Assembly (NCBI GenBank): GCA_966211215.1
Contig: CBIHNR010000005.1
Coordinates: forward strand, 1-64,000
Reading direction: 5' to 3'
DNA length: 64,000 nucleotides
Origin: Desertivirga sp966211215
Lineage (GTDB): Bacteria > Bacteroidota > Bacteroidia > Sphingobacteriales > Sphingobacteriaceae
In this document: piece after piece, positions 34,760 through 43,779 of the stretch
Layout of the letters: each line of letters begins with the position of its first letter
Position numbering within the stretch: the stretch's first letter is position 1
Position numbers and translations under genes: made by a program
Notes under the pieces: model-generated
The model's input: only the letters and a program-made list of their open reading frames with translations
The model's database searches: none
Told to the model about the DNA's origin: nothing

Positions 34760-35844
34760 AGTTGAATCTCCTTTAAGCAATCATCAATAAAATTAAAACC
34801 CCATCCCGGCCCTTCGTGAGGAAACGCGTATCCATCTTTTACAAGCATTGGCTTATCAATAAGCGGATCAATCCAATCAAACGATTCAACTCCCAGTCCA
34901 TTAGGAATAGAACATACGAGTGGAACATCGTAATCCTTATAATAATGCGGTAAAACAGGGATATGATAAGTATTGGCTAACGCCGCACTCTCCCGCCATG
35001 CTTCTACACTTCCAATACGCAACAAATCTGGCTGCCAGATATCGATCGCTCTTCTTTGTAATAACTGTATCAGAGGCAGACTATCATATTCCCGTTCTCC
35101 CATAGCCAGGGAAATACCTGTTTGCTGTTTAAGAGATTGATAACCATCGAAATTTTGATGATGCAAGGGCTCCTCGAACCAAAAAATATCAAGCTCATGG
35201 GCCGCCTTCGCCAACTGAATAGCGGCAGGCAAAGTCATCCCCTGGTTGGCATCCATCATAATGTTTACGTCATTACCCACAGCCTGCCGTACCAGCTTTA
35301 AGCGTTCCAGATCGGTTTTCCAATTGGGTGATCCCACCTTAATTTTAACGGCCTTAAAGCCCCTGTTAACATAGCCTGAAACTTCTTCAATCAATTCATC
35401 TACCGAATAAGAAATCCAGCCTCCGCTTCCATAAATAGAGCATTTATCTCGATAGGTACCAAGAAGTTTCCCTACAGGCTGATTTAAATATTTTCCCCAG
35501 GCATCCCACATGGCAATGTTAATGGCTGCCTGTGCCCAACGGTTAATACCCTGATTGCCAAAATACTCCGACAAGTCATCTAGTTTTTTAAACACCTTAC
35601 CGGTTTCGTTGGCAGTATAACCTTTTATATGTGGCAACAGGTCCTTAAATGCCCCTCTTATCGCATCGGGCGAATACTGGAAAGACAACAAATAAGATTC
35701 ACCAACAATGCCGTTTTCCAGCCGCAAGCGTAAAACCAGGAAAGAGATTTCATGAAGTGTATGGGTAGCGTCGGCAATAGGCTTTTTCAGTGCCGCCGTA
35801 GCTTTATACAGAGTATAATCCCGGATAGTAATAGCAGAACTCAT
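34756..35844 (-). CDS. Enolase-superfamily dehydratase/racemase (mandelate racemase group)
   Basis: The 362-residue protein has the capping domain and TIM barrel of mandelate racemase/muconate lactonising enzymes. Catalytic features are K167-I-K169 (KAVKIKVG), metal ligands D198 (MMDAN), E224 (FWFEEP) and E250 (AMGERE), and a histidine base H300 in VLPHYY with D273 before it in the QPDLLRIG strand. This pattern belongs to the mandelate racemase subgroup, where many members dehydrate sugar acids. Followed by an SDR with 4-base overlap and divergent from a XylR-type regulator, it is probably a sugar-acid dehydratase; the exact sugar cannot be read from the sequence. Confidence 0.88.
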   Translation of the reverse strand: MSSAITIRDYTLYKATAALKKPIADATHTLHEISFLVLRLRLENGIVGESYLLSFQYSPDAIRGAFKDLLPHIKGYTANETGKVFKKLDDLSEYFGNQGINRWAQAAINIAMWDAWGKYLNQPVGKLLGTYRDKCSIYGSGGWISYSVDELIEEVSGYVNRGFKAVKIKVGSPNWKTDLERLKLVRQAVGNDVNIMMDANQGMTLPAAIQLAKAAHELDIFWFEEPLHHQNFDGYQSLKQQTGISLAMGEREYDSLPLIQLLQRRAIDIWQPDLLRIGSVEAWRESAALANTYHIPVLPHYYKDYDVPLVCSIPNGLGVESFDWIDPLIDKPMLVKDGYAFPHEGPGWGFNFIDDCLKEIQL

Positions 35845-35857
35845 TTTTAACTTTTTT

Positions 35858-35865
35858 CAAAGGTA
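35858..35865 (-). promoter_or_regulatory. Possible -7 box for the enolase-SDR operon
   Basis: On the minus strand TACCTTTG fits TAnnTTTG and ends 13 bases before the enolase ATG. It lies in the 86-bp divergent gap shared with the XylR-type regulator, where its operator should be. Confidence 0.4.
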
Positions 35866-35930
35866 CTAGCCCCTCATTGCTCGTATGAAGCCTATTTTGG
35901 CTAAATTACCGCCATTTAATTCCCAACATA

Positions 35931-37082
35931 ATGCAAAGAAAGAAGGTTTTCGTCCATTTAGATTCCAGCCGTGGCTACAGCCGCGACCTGCTACGTGGTA
36001 TTTATGCATACAATAACAGCGTATCGCAATGGGATATCATTTTCGAACCTGCTTATTTTTTGAAAAACGATCGGCGGCGAAACGATTTAAGTATCATCAA
36101 ACAGGTAAAACCTGATGGATGTATCCTTGAATTTGCCGAAAATGTGTCTGATCTTATTGAAATGGATATTCCCATCATCCAGGTTACATCAGTAAATCAT
36201 GTAGGAAACATGCCCTATGTGAAAGGTAATTACGCCTCGGATGCCCGCATCGCAGCAGAATATTTTTTACGAAAGGGATTTAAAACCCTTGCCTTTTTTG
36301 GTATCCGGGGACTTGAGTGGTCGGAAGCCAGGGGAAGCAATTTCCAACAATTAGTGCAGGCTGCAGGCGCCGATTGCTATCAGTACTTATTAAAGGGAAA
36401 TGAAGCGGACGTGCTATCGCACAATTTTGAAGAACTGGCAACATGGTTAAAACGATTGCCTAAGCCTGCCGGAATTCTGTGCTGTAATGACGATTTCGGC
36501 CAGATATTGATTAATTCTTGTTCAACTGCGGGCATCAAAGTACCACATGAAATTGCAGTTCTGGGGATTGACAATGACGAGCTATTGTGTAATATCACCT
36601 ATCCTAACCTTTCCAGCATAGCCCGCAATCATATAAAAACAGCCCACACCATTTGCATGAAATTAAACAGGATCATGGATAGGCACAATGATTCTGAAAA
36701 AGTTATTTACACCGAAGCCCTGGAAGTAATAGAACGGACATCAACTGATACAGTGGCCGCACAAGACCCAGATGTTTCCAAAGCAGCCATTTTTATCTCC
36801 GGCAATCTCCATACCTCGCTAAACGTGGCTGCAGTGGCAGCACATACCGGGCTCTCGGTAAAAATCTTAAATAAAAAATTTAAAGCGGCCAGCGGCCACA
36901 GTGTTGCCGAAGAAATCCAGCTACGAAAACTTGCCCGTTTTAAGCAATTACTAGGAGCCAATCTTAGCGTGAAGCAAATTGCTCTCGAACTAGGTTTCTC
37001 CGATATTAGCCATATCAGCAGATGGTTTGCCAATCTTGAAGGCCTTACCCCGATGGAATGGAAAAGGAAATATGTATCCTAA
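35931..37082 (+). CDS. XylR-type transcription regulator (LacI-like sensor + AraC DNA-binding domain)
   Basis: The 383-residue protein combines a periplasmic-binding-protein-like sugar sensor (residues 1-275: VFVHLDSSRGYSRDLLRGIY, QVKPDGCILEF, AVLGIDNDELLCNITYPNLS) with an AraC/XylS double helix-turn-helix at residues 280-383 (VAAVAAHTGLSVKILNKKF, IALELGFSDISHISRWF). This order is that of E. coli XylR. It is transcribed divergently from the enolase-SDR operon with 86 bases between starts, so it very likely controls that operon in response to a sugar. Confidence 0.9.
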   Translation: MQRKKVFVHLDSSRGYSRDLLRGIYAYNNSVSQWDIIFEPAYFLKNDRRRNDLSIIKQVKPDGCILEFAENVSDLIEMDIPIIQVTSVNHVGNMPYVKGNYASDARIAAEYFLRKGFKTLAFFGIRGLEWSEARGSNFQQLVQAAGADCYQYLLKGNEADVLSHNFEELATWLKRLPKPAGILCCNDDFGQILINSCSTAGIKVPHEIAVLGIDNDELLCNITYPNLSSIARNHIKTAHTICMKLNRIMDRHNDSEKVIYTEALEVIERTSTDTVAAQDPDVSKAAIFISGNLHTSLNVAAVAAHTGLSVKILNKKFKAASGHSVAEEIQLRKLARFKQLLGANLSVKQIALELGFSDISHISRWFANLEGLTPMEWKRKYVS

Positions 37083-37164
37083 GGCGAATGTATTTATAGG
37101 CAGACTGCATCGCTACCAATTCGCCTGTTGAATTGGGCGAAAAGGTAGAGGAGCAACCCCAGAT

Positions 37165-37620
37165 TTACTTACCCGCTTTTTTTACTTTTACGGCATTTAG
37201 GCCTTTTTGTCCCTTTTCGGTTTCAAAGGTCACTTTGTCGCCCTCTTTAACTGGATCCGTCAGCCCGTTGATATGAACAAAAATGCTTTCCTGTGTTTGT
37301 AAATCTTTAATAAATCCATAACCTTTAGATTCATTAAACATAGTTACCGTGCCATTTCTAACAACATCGATTGCCTCAGGATCTTGTCGGCTAACACCGA
37401 TTTGTATGTCTTCGGAATTAATTTTTTTCTTTTTGCTGTCATCAGGAGGAGTTGACGAAATATTACCATTCTCATCAACATAAGCAAACATTTCCTCTAA
37501 ACTTTTTCCTTTATCAGAATTTGCTTTGCGGTCCATCGCTTTTTCTTTTTTATCCTGATGTTTTTTTAATCTTTTCTTCTCTTTTTCTTTCTTGCTAAAT
37601 GTTTCTGTTGATCTTCCCAT
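37165..37620 (-). CDS. Cold-shock-domain protein with basic N-terminal extension
   Basis: The 151-residue protein ends in a cold-shock domain (residues 88-148): NGTVTMFNESKGYGFIKDL carries RNP1 (KGYGFI) and SIFVHINGL carries RNP2. The first 50 residues are very rich in Lys and Glu (KKEKEKKRLKKHQDKKEK), followed by an acidic/polar linker. Cold-shock domains bind single-stranded RNA or DNA and melt structures. The charged arm likely adds non-specific nucleic-acid or ribosome contact; such CspA-with-arm proteins are common in Bacteroidota. Confidence 0.9.
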   Translation of the reverse strand: MGRSTETFSKKEKEKKRLKKHQDKKEKAMDRKANSDKGKSLEEMFAYVDENGNISSTPPDDSKKKKINSEDIQIGVSRQDPEAIDVVRNGTVTMFNESKGYGFIKDLQTQESIFVHINGLTDPVKEGDKVTFETEKGQKGLNAVKVKKAGK

Positions 37621-38390
37621 AGTTTTAAATTATGCATACGTTACCATGCCTGGTTCTAATTTTTATTCTCTTTTTTAAGGCAAAAAATATGCCTGATTAA
37701 TTATTTCTTACTTTTATTTATTATTTGATAAATATCTAATTTTCAACCGATCAGCTCTTACTGCATCAAGGTTATAAAGCTCGCTAAAAGACTTGCCTTT
37801 CCATCCACAATGAGGTTTGTTTTCTGCATTGGGAATAGCCTTTTTTTAATTCCATTGTTTGGAAATGCAAAATCAGAAGGGTTAAAAACTGCTGACCGGG
37901 CATATTGGATATCCATGTTATGTACGTTCGGAAGGCTCCCTACTATTGCCATTTAACATCATTCCTATCGGCCTTGCCTGAGCACAATTCCGTACAGGTG
38001 TGTACCCATTTTGGATATCTGTGAGGAAAGGTACAAAGAATATCTGCAAATCCCGTCCGCTTACGTAATTGTATTTGCAGAATCGAGCACCGGATCGTTC
38101 CAGAAATAAGGTAAAAACGAGTTGGTAAAGCGTATTTCAACGAAACGTATACTTTATCTCATTAGGTAATCAGAGATACTTGTCCCCATATTCTCGTCTC
38201 CTTTTATAAAACAAATCCAGTTAGCCTAGGTTGTATCCAAGCGGTTAGGCTTAGCCGAACCAACATCTGCACTAAGAACTAGAAAAAACATTCTAAAACA
38301 ACACATTAGCTATCCTGTGTTGTACATATTCTATCGGAACCGTACGGTACTTTGATAAATCATCATCACTTAAAATTTAATTAATCTACG
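37621..38390. other. 770-bp stretch without an intact gene, holding a possible relic
   Basis: No intact gene is supported on either strand. On the plus strand ATG 37810 starts a signal-peptide-like segment (MRFVFCIGNSLFLIPLFG) followed by KTADRAYWISMLC, which recalls the start of DUF2264 (glycoside-hydrolase-like) proteins, but the frame stops at 37954-37956 after 48 codons. Downstream the same frame opens again to a TAA near 38108 without recognisable homology. The last 130 bases must hold the promoter of the ferritin-like/catalase operon. Two short minus-strand frames here (37758-38140) show no family features. Confidence 0.4.
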
Positions 38391-38942
38391 ATGAAAACAC
38401 AAACCAGCAGTAATCCAAAGTTCACTACTAAAACGAACCCGCAGGCAGAGCCAGCCCTTGTTGAATTATTTAAAGACGGGATTATGGACTTGTATTGGGC
38501 AGAGAACCACCTGGTAAAAAAATTACCTACCATGATCGAGGCGGCATCTTCCAAAAAGTTAAAACAGACTATAAGTACACACTTGGAAGAAACGAAAGCT
38601 CATGTTGGGCGCCTGGAAGAAATCTTTAAACTATTAGAAGAGCAGCCGCTTGGAAAAAAGTGTGACGCGATGGAGGGTTTAACAATGGAGGGCGAAGAGA
38701 TCATTGAATCTACCGAAGCCGGAACTGCTACACGCGATGTGGGAATCATATTTGCCTCTCAAAAAGTGGAGCATTACGAAATCGCCTCCTATGGAACCCT
38801 AACACAGCTGGCAGCAACCCTGGGACTTTCGGATATTGCCAATATTTTGGCACAAATCCTGGCAGAGGAGAAAAACGCAGATGAGCTTCTAACCGAAGTG
38901 GCTGAAAATGACATTAATTACCAGGCATCACAGGAGGTATAA
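38391..38942 (+). CDS. YciE-type ferritin-like protein (DUF892)
   Basis: The 183-residue four-helix bundle is an intact paralogue of the broken gene at 8036. Helices begin at LVELFKDGIMDLYWAENHLV, KQTISTHLEETKAHVGRLEE, DVGIIFASQKVEHYEIASYG and ILAQILAEEKNADELLTEVA. Glu and His residues of the di-metal site (E near WAENHL, EETKAH, KVEHYE) are present. YciE-like proteins are stress-induced and bind iron or manganese; storage function is not proven. It ends 2 bases before the catalase start, so both are one operon, consistent with handling iron and peroxide together. Confidence 0.9.
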   Translation: MKTQTSSNPKFTTKTNPQAEPALVELFKDGIMDLYWAENHLVKKLPTMIEAASSKKLKQTISTHLEETKAHVGRLEEIFKLLEEQPLGKKCDAMEGLTMEGEEIIESTEAGTATRDVGIIFASQKVEHYEIASYGTLTQLAATLGLSDIANILAQILAEEKNADELLTEVAENDINYQASQEV

Positions 38943-38944
38943 GT

Positions 38945-41107
38945 ATGGCTGAAAAGAAAAAAATAAAACCTACGCCCCAGCCCGAAACGGGAAAAACAAT
39001 ACACCTGCAAGCATTTACAGATGATGGCGAGGGAAAAAAGATGACAACCAATACTGGATTGCTCATCAACGACGACCAGAACTCATTGAAAGCAGGAGAA
39101 CGAGGACCTTCACTTCTGGAAGATTTTATTCTGCGGGAAAAGATCACCCACTTTGACCATGAACGTATTCCTGAACGTGTTGTTCACGCCAGGGGCGCTG
39201 GCGCACATGGAGTTTTTAAGGTGTACAAGCCAATGGCTGAATTTACCAGGGCCCAATTCCTGAACGACACAGCTATCGAAACGCCTGTGTTTGTTCGTTT
39301 CTCTACCGTTGCCGGTTCCCGCGGCTCCACAGATCTGGCACGAGATGTTCGCGGATTTGCGGTACGCTTTTACACCCAGGAGGGTAACTTCGATTTAGTA
39401 GGCAACAATATGCCGATATTTTTCATTCAGGATGCCATCAAATTTCCAGACCTGATTCATGCCGTTAAACCAGAACCCGACAACGAAATTCCACAGGCAG
39501 CTTCGGCACATGATACGTTTTGGGATTTTATTTCGCTCACTCCAGAATCGGCCCATATGATTATGTGGGCAATGAGCGACAGAGCTATTCCGCGTAGCTT
39601 TCGCATGATGGAAGGATTTGGTGTACATACGTTCCGTTTTGTAAATGCAAAGGGTGTGAGCAGTTTTGTTAAGTTCCATTGGAAACCCCTACTCGGCGTT
39701 CACTCGGTAGCCTGGGATGAAGCACAAAAGATCTCGGGTAAAGACCCCGACTTTCATCGCCGCGACCTTTGGGATGCCATACAAAATGGAGATTTCCCAG
39801 AATGGGAATTAGGCGTACAGATCGTGCCAGAAGCGGACGAGTTTAAGTTCGATTTTGACCTGCTTGATCCTACTAAGATCATTCCTGAAGAGCTTGTGCC
39901 AGTGCAACGTATCGGTAAACTAACGCTTAACCGCAACCCGGATAATTTCTTTGCCGAAACTGAACAAGTTGCTTTTCACCTGGGACATATCGTTCCTGGT
40001 ATCGACTTCACCAACGATCCGCTATTGCAGGGACGCCTCTTCTCATATACCGACACACAGCTTTTGCGTTTAGGCGGCCCGAATTTTCAGCAAATACCAA
40101 TTAATCGCCCGGTGATTCCTGTCCATAATAACCAGCGTGATGGCTTCTCGCGCCAGAATATCGACCGAGGCAAAACCAGCTACGGCCCCAATTCGTTGCG
40201 AAACAATTACCCCGAACAGGTAAAGGAAGAACAGGGAGGATATGTTACCTACCCCGCACGAGTAGAAGGCTACAAGATCAGAACCCGTAGTAAAAGCTTT
40301 TTGGATCACTTTAGCCAGGCCAGGCTTTTCTTTAATAGCCAGTCGGACCCGGAAAAGAACCACCTGATAGCCGCGCTTAGCTTTGAGCTGGGTAAAGTAA
40401 AAACCATAGCTGTACGCGAACGCATGTTGGGAATCCTTTCACTCATTGATAAAAGTATGGCCGCACAAGTGGCAGTGGCGCTTGGGCTCCATGTGCCCCA
40501 ACCTCCGGAAAAACCGATAAACAGAAATATTCCTGCTGATGCAAATCCGGCGGACTATGAATCGATAAACGTAGACGGGGCTGTAAAAATCTCCCCGGCG
40601 CTAAGTATGGCTAATACCGTTAAAGACAGTATAAAAACCAGAAAAGTGGCTTTCCTGGCAACTGATGGAGTTGACGAAGCTGCGCTGAATACGGTAAAGC
40701 AAGCCATTGAAGCAGAAGGTGGCCTGGTAGAGGTGGTAGCAACTCATTTGGGACACATCACTTCCTTGAAAGACAGCCAGATCTTTGTGCATCACACTAC
40801 ACTTACCACCGCCTCGGTATTGTTCGACGCGGTGTACGTTCCGGGAGGAGCTAATAGCGTGGCTAGTATCGAGGCTGATGCCGATGCCATACACTTTTTA
40901 AATGAAGCTTTTAAACATTGTAAGGCAATAGCGGCTGATAAATCTGCTTTACAAGTGTTGGAAGCTACCTATTTCTCCAAAAAGGCAGGAAGCGACGAAG
41001 GGGTAATCATAAGCGACAACCCTTCAGAACTTGCAACTTCATTTATTAAGGCTATAAAACAACACCGGTTCTGGGAGCGGGAAAAAGCCAGAAAAATACC
41101 GGCTTAA
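38945..41107 (+). CDS. katE: Large-subunit catalase (HPII, clade 2)
   Basis: The 720-residue heme catalase decomposes hydrogen peroxide. Distal histidine region RVVHARGAGAHGVF, the asparagine loop DLVGNNMPIFFIQD, and the proximal heme ligand tyrosine in GRLFSYTDTQLLRLG are all present. The extra C-terminal domain (about residues 545-710; KVAFLATDGVDEAALNTVKQ, DAVYVPGGANSVASI) is the DJ-1/PfpI-like flavodoxin fold that marks large-subunit catalases and gives them stability. It is co-transcribed with a ferritin-like gene and faces an ankyrin gene convergently. Confidence 0.96.
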   Translation: MAEKKKIKPTPQPETGKTIHLQAFTDDGEGKKMTTNTGLLINDDQNSLKAGERGPSLLEDFILREKITHFDHERIPERVVHARGAGAHGVFKVYKPMAEFTRAQFLNDTAIETPVFVRFSTVAGSRGSTDLARDVRGFAVRFYTQEGNFDLVGNNMPIFFIQDAIKFPDLIHAVKPEPDNEIPQAASAHDTFWDFISLTPESAHMIMWAMSDRAIPRSFRMMEGFGVHTFRFVNAKGVSSFVKFHWKPLLGVHSVAWDEAQKISGKDPDFHRRDLWDAIQNGDFPEWELGVQIVPEADEFKFDFDLLDPTKIIPEELVPVQRIGKLTLNRNPDNFFAETEQVAFHLGHIVPGIDFTNDPLLQGRLFSYTDTQLLRLGGPNFQQIPINRPVIPVHNNQRDGFSRQNIDRGKTSYGPNSLRNNYPEQVKEEQGGYVTYPARVEGYKIRTRSKSFLDHFSQARLFFNSQSDPEKNHLIAALSFELGKVKTIAVRERMLGILSLIDKSMAAQVAVALGLHVPQPPEKPINRNIPADANPADYESINVDGAVKISPALSMANTVKDSIKTRKVAFLATDGVDEAALNTVKQAIEAEGGLVEVVATHLGHITSLKDSQIFVHHTTLTTASVLFDAVYVPGGANSVASIEADADAIHFLNEAFKHCKAIAADKSALQVLEATYFSKKAGSDEGVIISDNPSELATSFIKAIKQHRFWEREKARKIPA

Positions 41108-41114
41108 TAAGAGC

Positions 41115-41152
41115 AAAAAATGAGGGTGTCGCAAAAGTTAAGGGGCACCCTC
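41115..41152 (-). terminator. Terminator of the ankyrin gene, facing katE
   Basis: GAGGGTGTC (41122-41130) pairs with GGCACCCTC (41144-41152), nine pairs with two weaker G-T/C-G inner ones. On the minus strand the stem is followed by an A-T and six T (41115-41120), so it best serves the leftward ankyrin gene; it may also stop katE transcripts. Confidence 0.7.
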
Positions 41153-41154
41153 TT

Positions 41155-41634
41155 CTACTTCAAAAGCTCGAGTGCATGTTCATTACCCTGCTGTAACGCA
41201 ATATCATATGCTGTTTGTCCGCGCATATCTCTGAGTAATTTATCGGCCCCAGCGTTTAAAAGAAGTGGGATGATCTCATTCCGCCCGAACATTACAGCAA
41301 ACATCAGTGCCGTTCCCCCATTTGCATGCATTTGGTCAATGTTCGCTCCACGTTCAATTAGCAATTGAGCAATATCGTTATATCCCTTAAAGCAAACACC
41401 CATCAGGGCGGTGTTTCCGCCAAAATCAGCACCATCAATGTCGGCACCGTTGTCCAATAAAAATTCAGCGGCTTCTTTCTGCCCGTTATAGCAGGCAATA
41501 ATCAATGGCGTATAGCCTTTCTCGTCCTGCATATTTACATCTACGCCATGTTCCAGCAATTCTGCCATTACAGGAACATTCCCCTTTCGGGCAGCGTGTA
41601 TTAAAACTTCGTTGTAATCGGCTGTTTCTTTCAT
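41155..41634 (-). CDS. Ankyrin repeat protein
   Basis: Start set at ATG 41634 (MKETADYNEVLIHAARKGNV), giving 159 residues; 28 in-frame residues further up do not look like part of the fold. Four ankyrin repeats are seen: VDVNMQDEKGYTPLIIACYN, ADIDGADFGGNTALMGVCFK, ANIDQMHANGGTALMFAVMF and ADKLLRDMRGQTAYDIALQQ. Ankyrins bind other proteins. Ankyrin genes next to catalase are known in Pseudomonas (katB-ankB), where AnkB is needed for full catalase activity; a like role here is inference. It is convergent to katE, not in its operon. Confidence 0.88.
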   Translation of the reverse strand: MKETADYNEVLIHAARKGNVPVMAELLEHGVDVNMQDEKGYTPLIIACYNGQKEAAEFLLDNGADIDGADFGGNTALMGVCFKGYNDIAQLLIERGANIDQMHANGGTALMFAVMFGRNEIIPLLLNAGADKLLRDMRGQTAYDIALQQGNEHALELLK

Positions 41635-41727
41635 AAGTATGATGATTTGAAAGAAGATAACAAGGGATTCAGCTAGATGTTGGCGAAATTTGGAGGAAGC
41701 CTTAAAATGGAAGCACAATAAATCCTA

Positions 41728-43413
41728 TCAAAACCCAGCAGGAACTGTAAATGCTAGCCGTTCCTTTGTTTTAGGATGGTCAAATTCTAAGTATTCCGCG
41801 TGAAGAAATAAACGTTCATTTTTATTTCCATAAAGATCATCTCCCGAAATAGGAGTATTCAATCCAGAGGGATGCGCTGCATGTACTCTAAGCTGGTGGC
41901 TACGGCCGGTGATCGGATAAAAATGTATGTGGGTTTTACCATTTAGCCTTTTTTGCACTTCATATCTGGTTTGTGCCGGCCGTCCATATTCATAACAAAC
42001 CATTTGCTGTGGACGGTTGTCTAGGTCTACTCGTAAGGGAAGGTCAAAAATACCACTCTCCTGCTCTACAATACCGTCCAAAACGGCAAGATATCTTTTA
42101 GTAACTGTTCTTTTAACAAATTGCTTTTGAAGATGCACATAGCTTTCGTGATTCTTCGCTGCCAGAATAATACCTGAGGTACTTTGGTCCAGGCGGTGCA
42201 CAAGTGTAGCCTCTGCATATAGTTTTTGAATACGGGTTTGCACCGAATCACTTACATACTTTCCCGGAACAGACAAGAATTCCGCAGGTTTATCGATCAC
42301 AACGAGATCATCATCCTCAAAAACAATGGTGATTTCCTTGCCATCAGCAGGGTTCCTTTCAAGAGGATTATCCTCAACGGCCAGGCCTTCCAGCATAAAA
42401 CCTAAAATGGGCCCGCACTTAGTTCTGCAGGCTGGATAAAATTCTCCGTGTTTACGTATTTCCGACTTGGGCGAAGCACCCCACCAAAACTCGGCCATTG
42501 TAAGCGGTTGAAGATTATGCTTGTAAGCATATTGTAAAAGCTTGGGTGCCGCACATTCTCCAGCCCCTGCCGGAGGTGCCAGATCTAACTCTGCAGTGAA
42601 AATGGAAAGCAAACTTTTCTGGTCCATTTTGGCATTTAAAAATCTATAATTTTCAAAAAGCTGCTGCTGCAATTTTATGGAACGATTCTTTCGCTCTTCT
42701 TTCAATTGCTCTATTTTTGATTTATAGGGCTGAATGCTTTTCTCTATTTCTTCAAGCTTTTCTTCCCATGACTTCGTCAGAATTCTTAAATCGTATTGCT
42801 GTTTTAGGCTTTCGTGCTTTAAATCCTCAAGCAAATCCTCAAAGTCTTCTGCCGAAAGGCGATGCTGTTCTTCCTTTCGGCGCTGTTTGCGCTCTTTCTT
42901 CCCGATCCTGAACCTGCTTTTCAAGGCTTCAATCTCCTTATATGCAAGCTCTTTGGTGTTTTCCAGTTCAGACCTTAAGGATAAAAAGGCTTCATCCTGT
43001 TCAAGGGCTTCAAGCTTACCATTTATGGAGTAGATACTTTTTACCTCGTTCTGGTATATACCGTCATCCTGAAAAACATCATACACCGGAGGTACAAAAT
43101 ACGGATGTTGTTTGCCCTGGGCTAATTTTCCGGAATACGCAGCCAAAAATCCGAGATTATTGTTACGGGTTTTAACCACAAGCACTCCAAACATTTTTCC
43201 AATAACCATTCCTTCGTGGTCGGGGTCAATACCAAAATTGTGCTCGTTATCATAAGAGAGTTCTAAAAATTCCTGTACCTGTAAAGCCGCCTTTTTAGCT
43301 AAAGGATGCGCATCGTAACAAAAGGGATAAGTGAATTTATCGGGTATAGCTTCTTTTGAAACATCCTCATTAAAAATATGAAAAGCATTTGCTTCTGCCG
43401 GCACGTATTCCAT
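41728..43413 (-). CDS. RluA-family pseudouridine synthase with long N-terminal extension
   Basis: RluA enzymes isomerise uridines in rRNA or tRNA. In this 561-residue protein the catalytic domain is in the last 210 residues: DDLVVIDKPAEFLSVPGKY, the catalytic Asp in LVHRLDQSTSGIILAAK, and GRSHQLRVHAAHP. The first 350 residues are unusual: residues 60-140 form a folded region (GMVIGKMFGVLVVKTRNNNL), residues 140-270 are a long charged coiled coil, and KTKCGPILGFML lies just before the catalytic part. This long form (about 550 residues) is a known Bacteroidota/Gammaproteobacteria group of RluA-like enzymes. The target RNA is unknown. Confidence 0.88.
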   Translation of the reverse strand: MEYVPAEANAFHIFNEDVSKEAIPDKFTYPFCYDAHPLAKKAALQVQEFLELSYDNEHNFGIDPDHEGMVIGKMFGVLVVKTRNNNLGFLAAYSGKLAQGKQHPYFVPPVYDVFQDDGIYQNEVKSIYSINGKLEALEQDEAFLSLRSELENTKELAYKEIEALKSRFRIGKKERKQRRKEEQHRLSAEDFEDLLEDLKHESLKQQYDLRILTKSWEEKLEEIEKSIQPYKSKIEQLKEERKNRSIKLQQQLFENYRFLNAKMDQKSLLSIFTAELDLAPPAGAGECAAPKLLQYAYKHNLQPLTMAEFWWGASPKSEIRKHGEFYPACRTKCGPILGFMLEGLAVEDNPLERNPADGKEITIVFEDDDLVVIDKPAEFLSVPGKYVSDSVQTRIQKLYAEATLVHRLDQSTSGIILAAKNHESYVHLQKQFVKRTVTKRYLAVLDGIVEQESGIFDLPLRVDLDNRPQQMVCYEYGRPAQTRYEVQKRLNGKTHIHFYPITGRSHQLRVHAAHPSGLNTPISGDDLYGNKNERLFLHAEYLEFDHPKTKERLAFTVPAGF

Positions 43414-43745
43414 AGCCGCAAAATTACTGGCTTTGGGGAGATAAGAGGAATGTTAGTTGTAAAATGATAGTAAAGCTCTTATCCATTCTTAAATTCCGTT
43501 GGTTGAAACCAACGGCAATGGATACACAACTCGTTGCATAGAAAGTTAGTATAGTATCTGTTGGCCGCACTAACCCTTGAGTTAGATATTAATATCTCTA
43601 CAGATTAGCCAATAAAGGAAATTCATTAGAATTATCCTACTTTCTTTAATCGACGCAATACAAAAAGGCCAGCCAAGATTATTATACCAAGCCCTCCTCT
43701 TATTCCATGAACACAAATAATCCAAAATCCCCGGGTTTCTTTACT
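43414..43745. other. Gene-free stretch with a perfect palindrome
   Basis: The gap between the two pseudouridine synthase genes (divergent, 366 bp in all) has no supported gene. At 43496-43515 lies CCGTTGGTTGAAACCAACGG, a near-perfect self-complementary word able to form an 8-bp stem with a TGAA loop. A short minus-strand frame ending at 43632 with one hydrophobic segment is weak. Confidence 0.45.
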
Positions 43746-43753
43746 TATTTTTG
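43746..43753 (+). promoter_or_regulatory. Possible -7 box for rluF
   Basis: TATTTTTG fits TAnnTTTG and lies 26 bases before the rluF ATG. No matching -33 element. Confidence 0.4.
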
Positions 43754-43779
43754 CATCCAGGTTTATACACGTATACAGC

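Noticed and set aside
37758..38140. Two overlapping minus-strand frames of 64-65 codons
   Set aside because: No motif, no signal, and overlapping each other; no support as genes.
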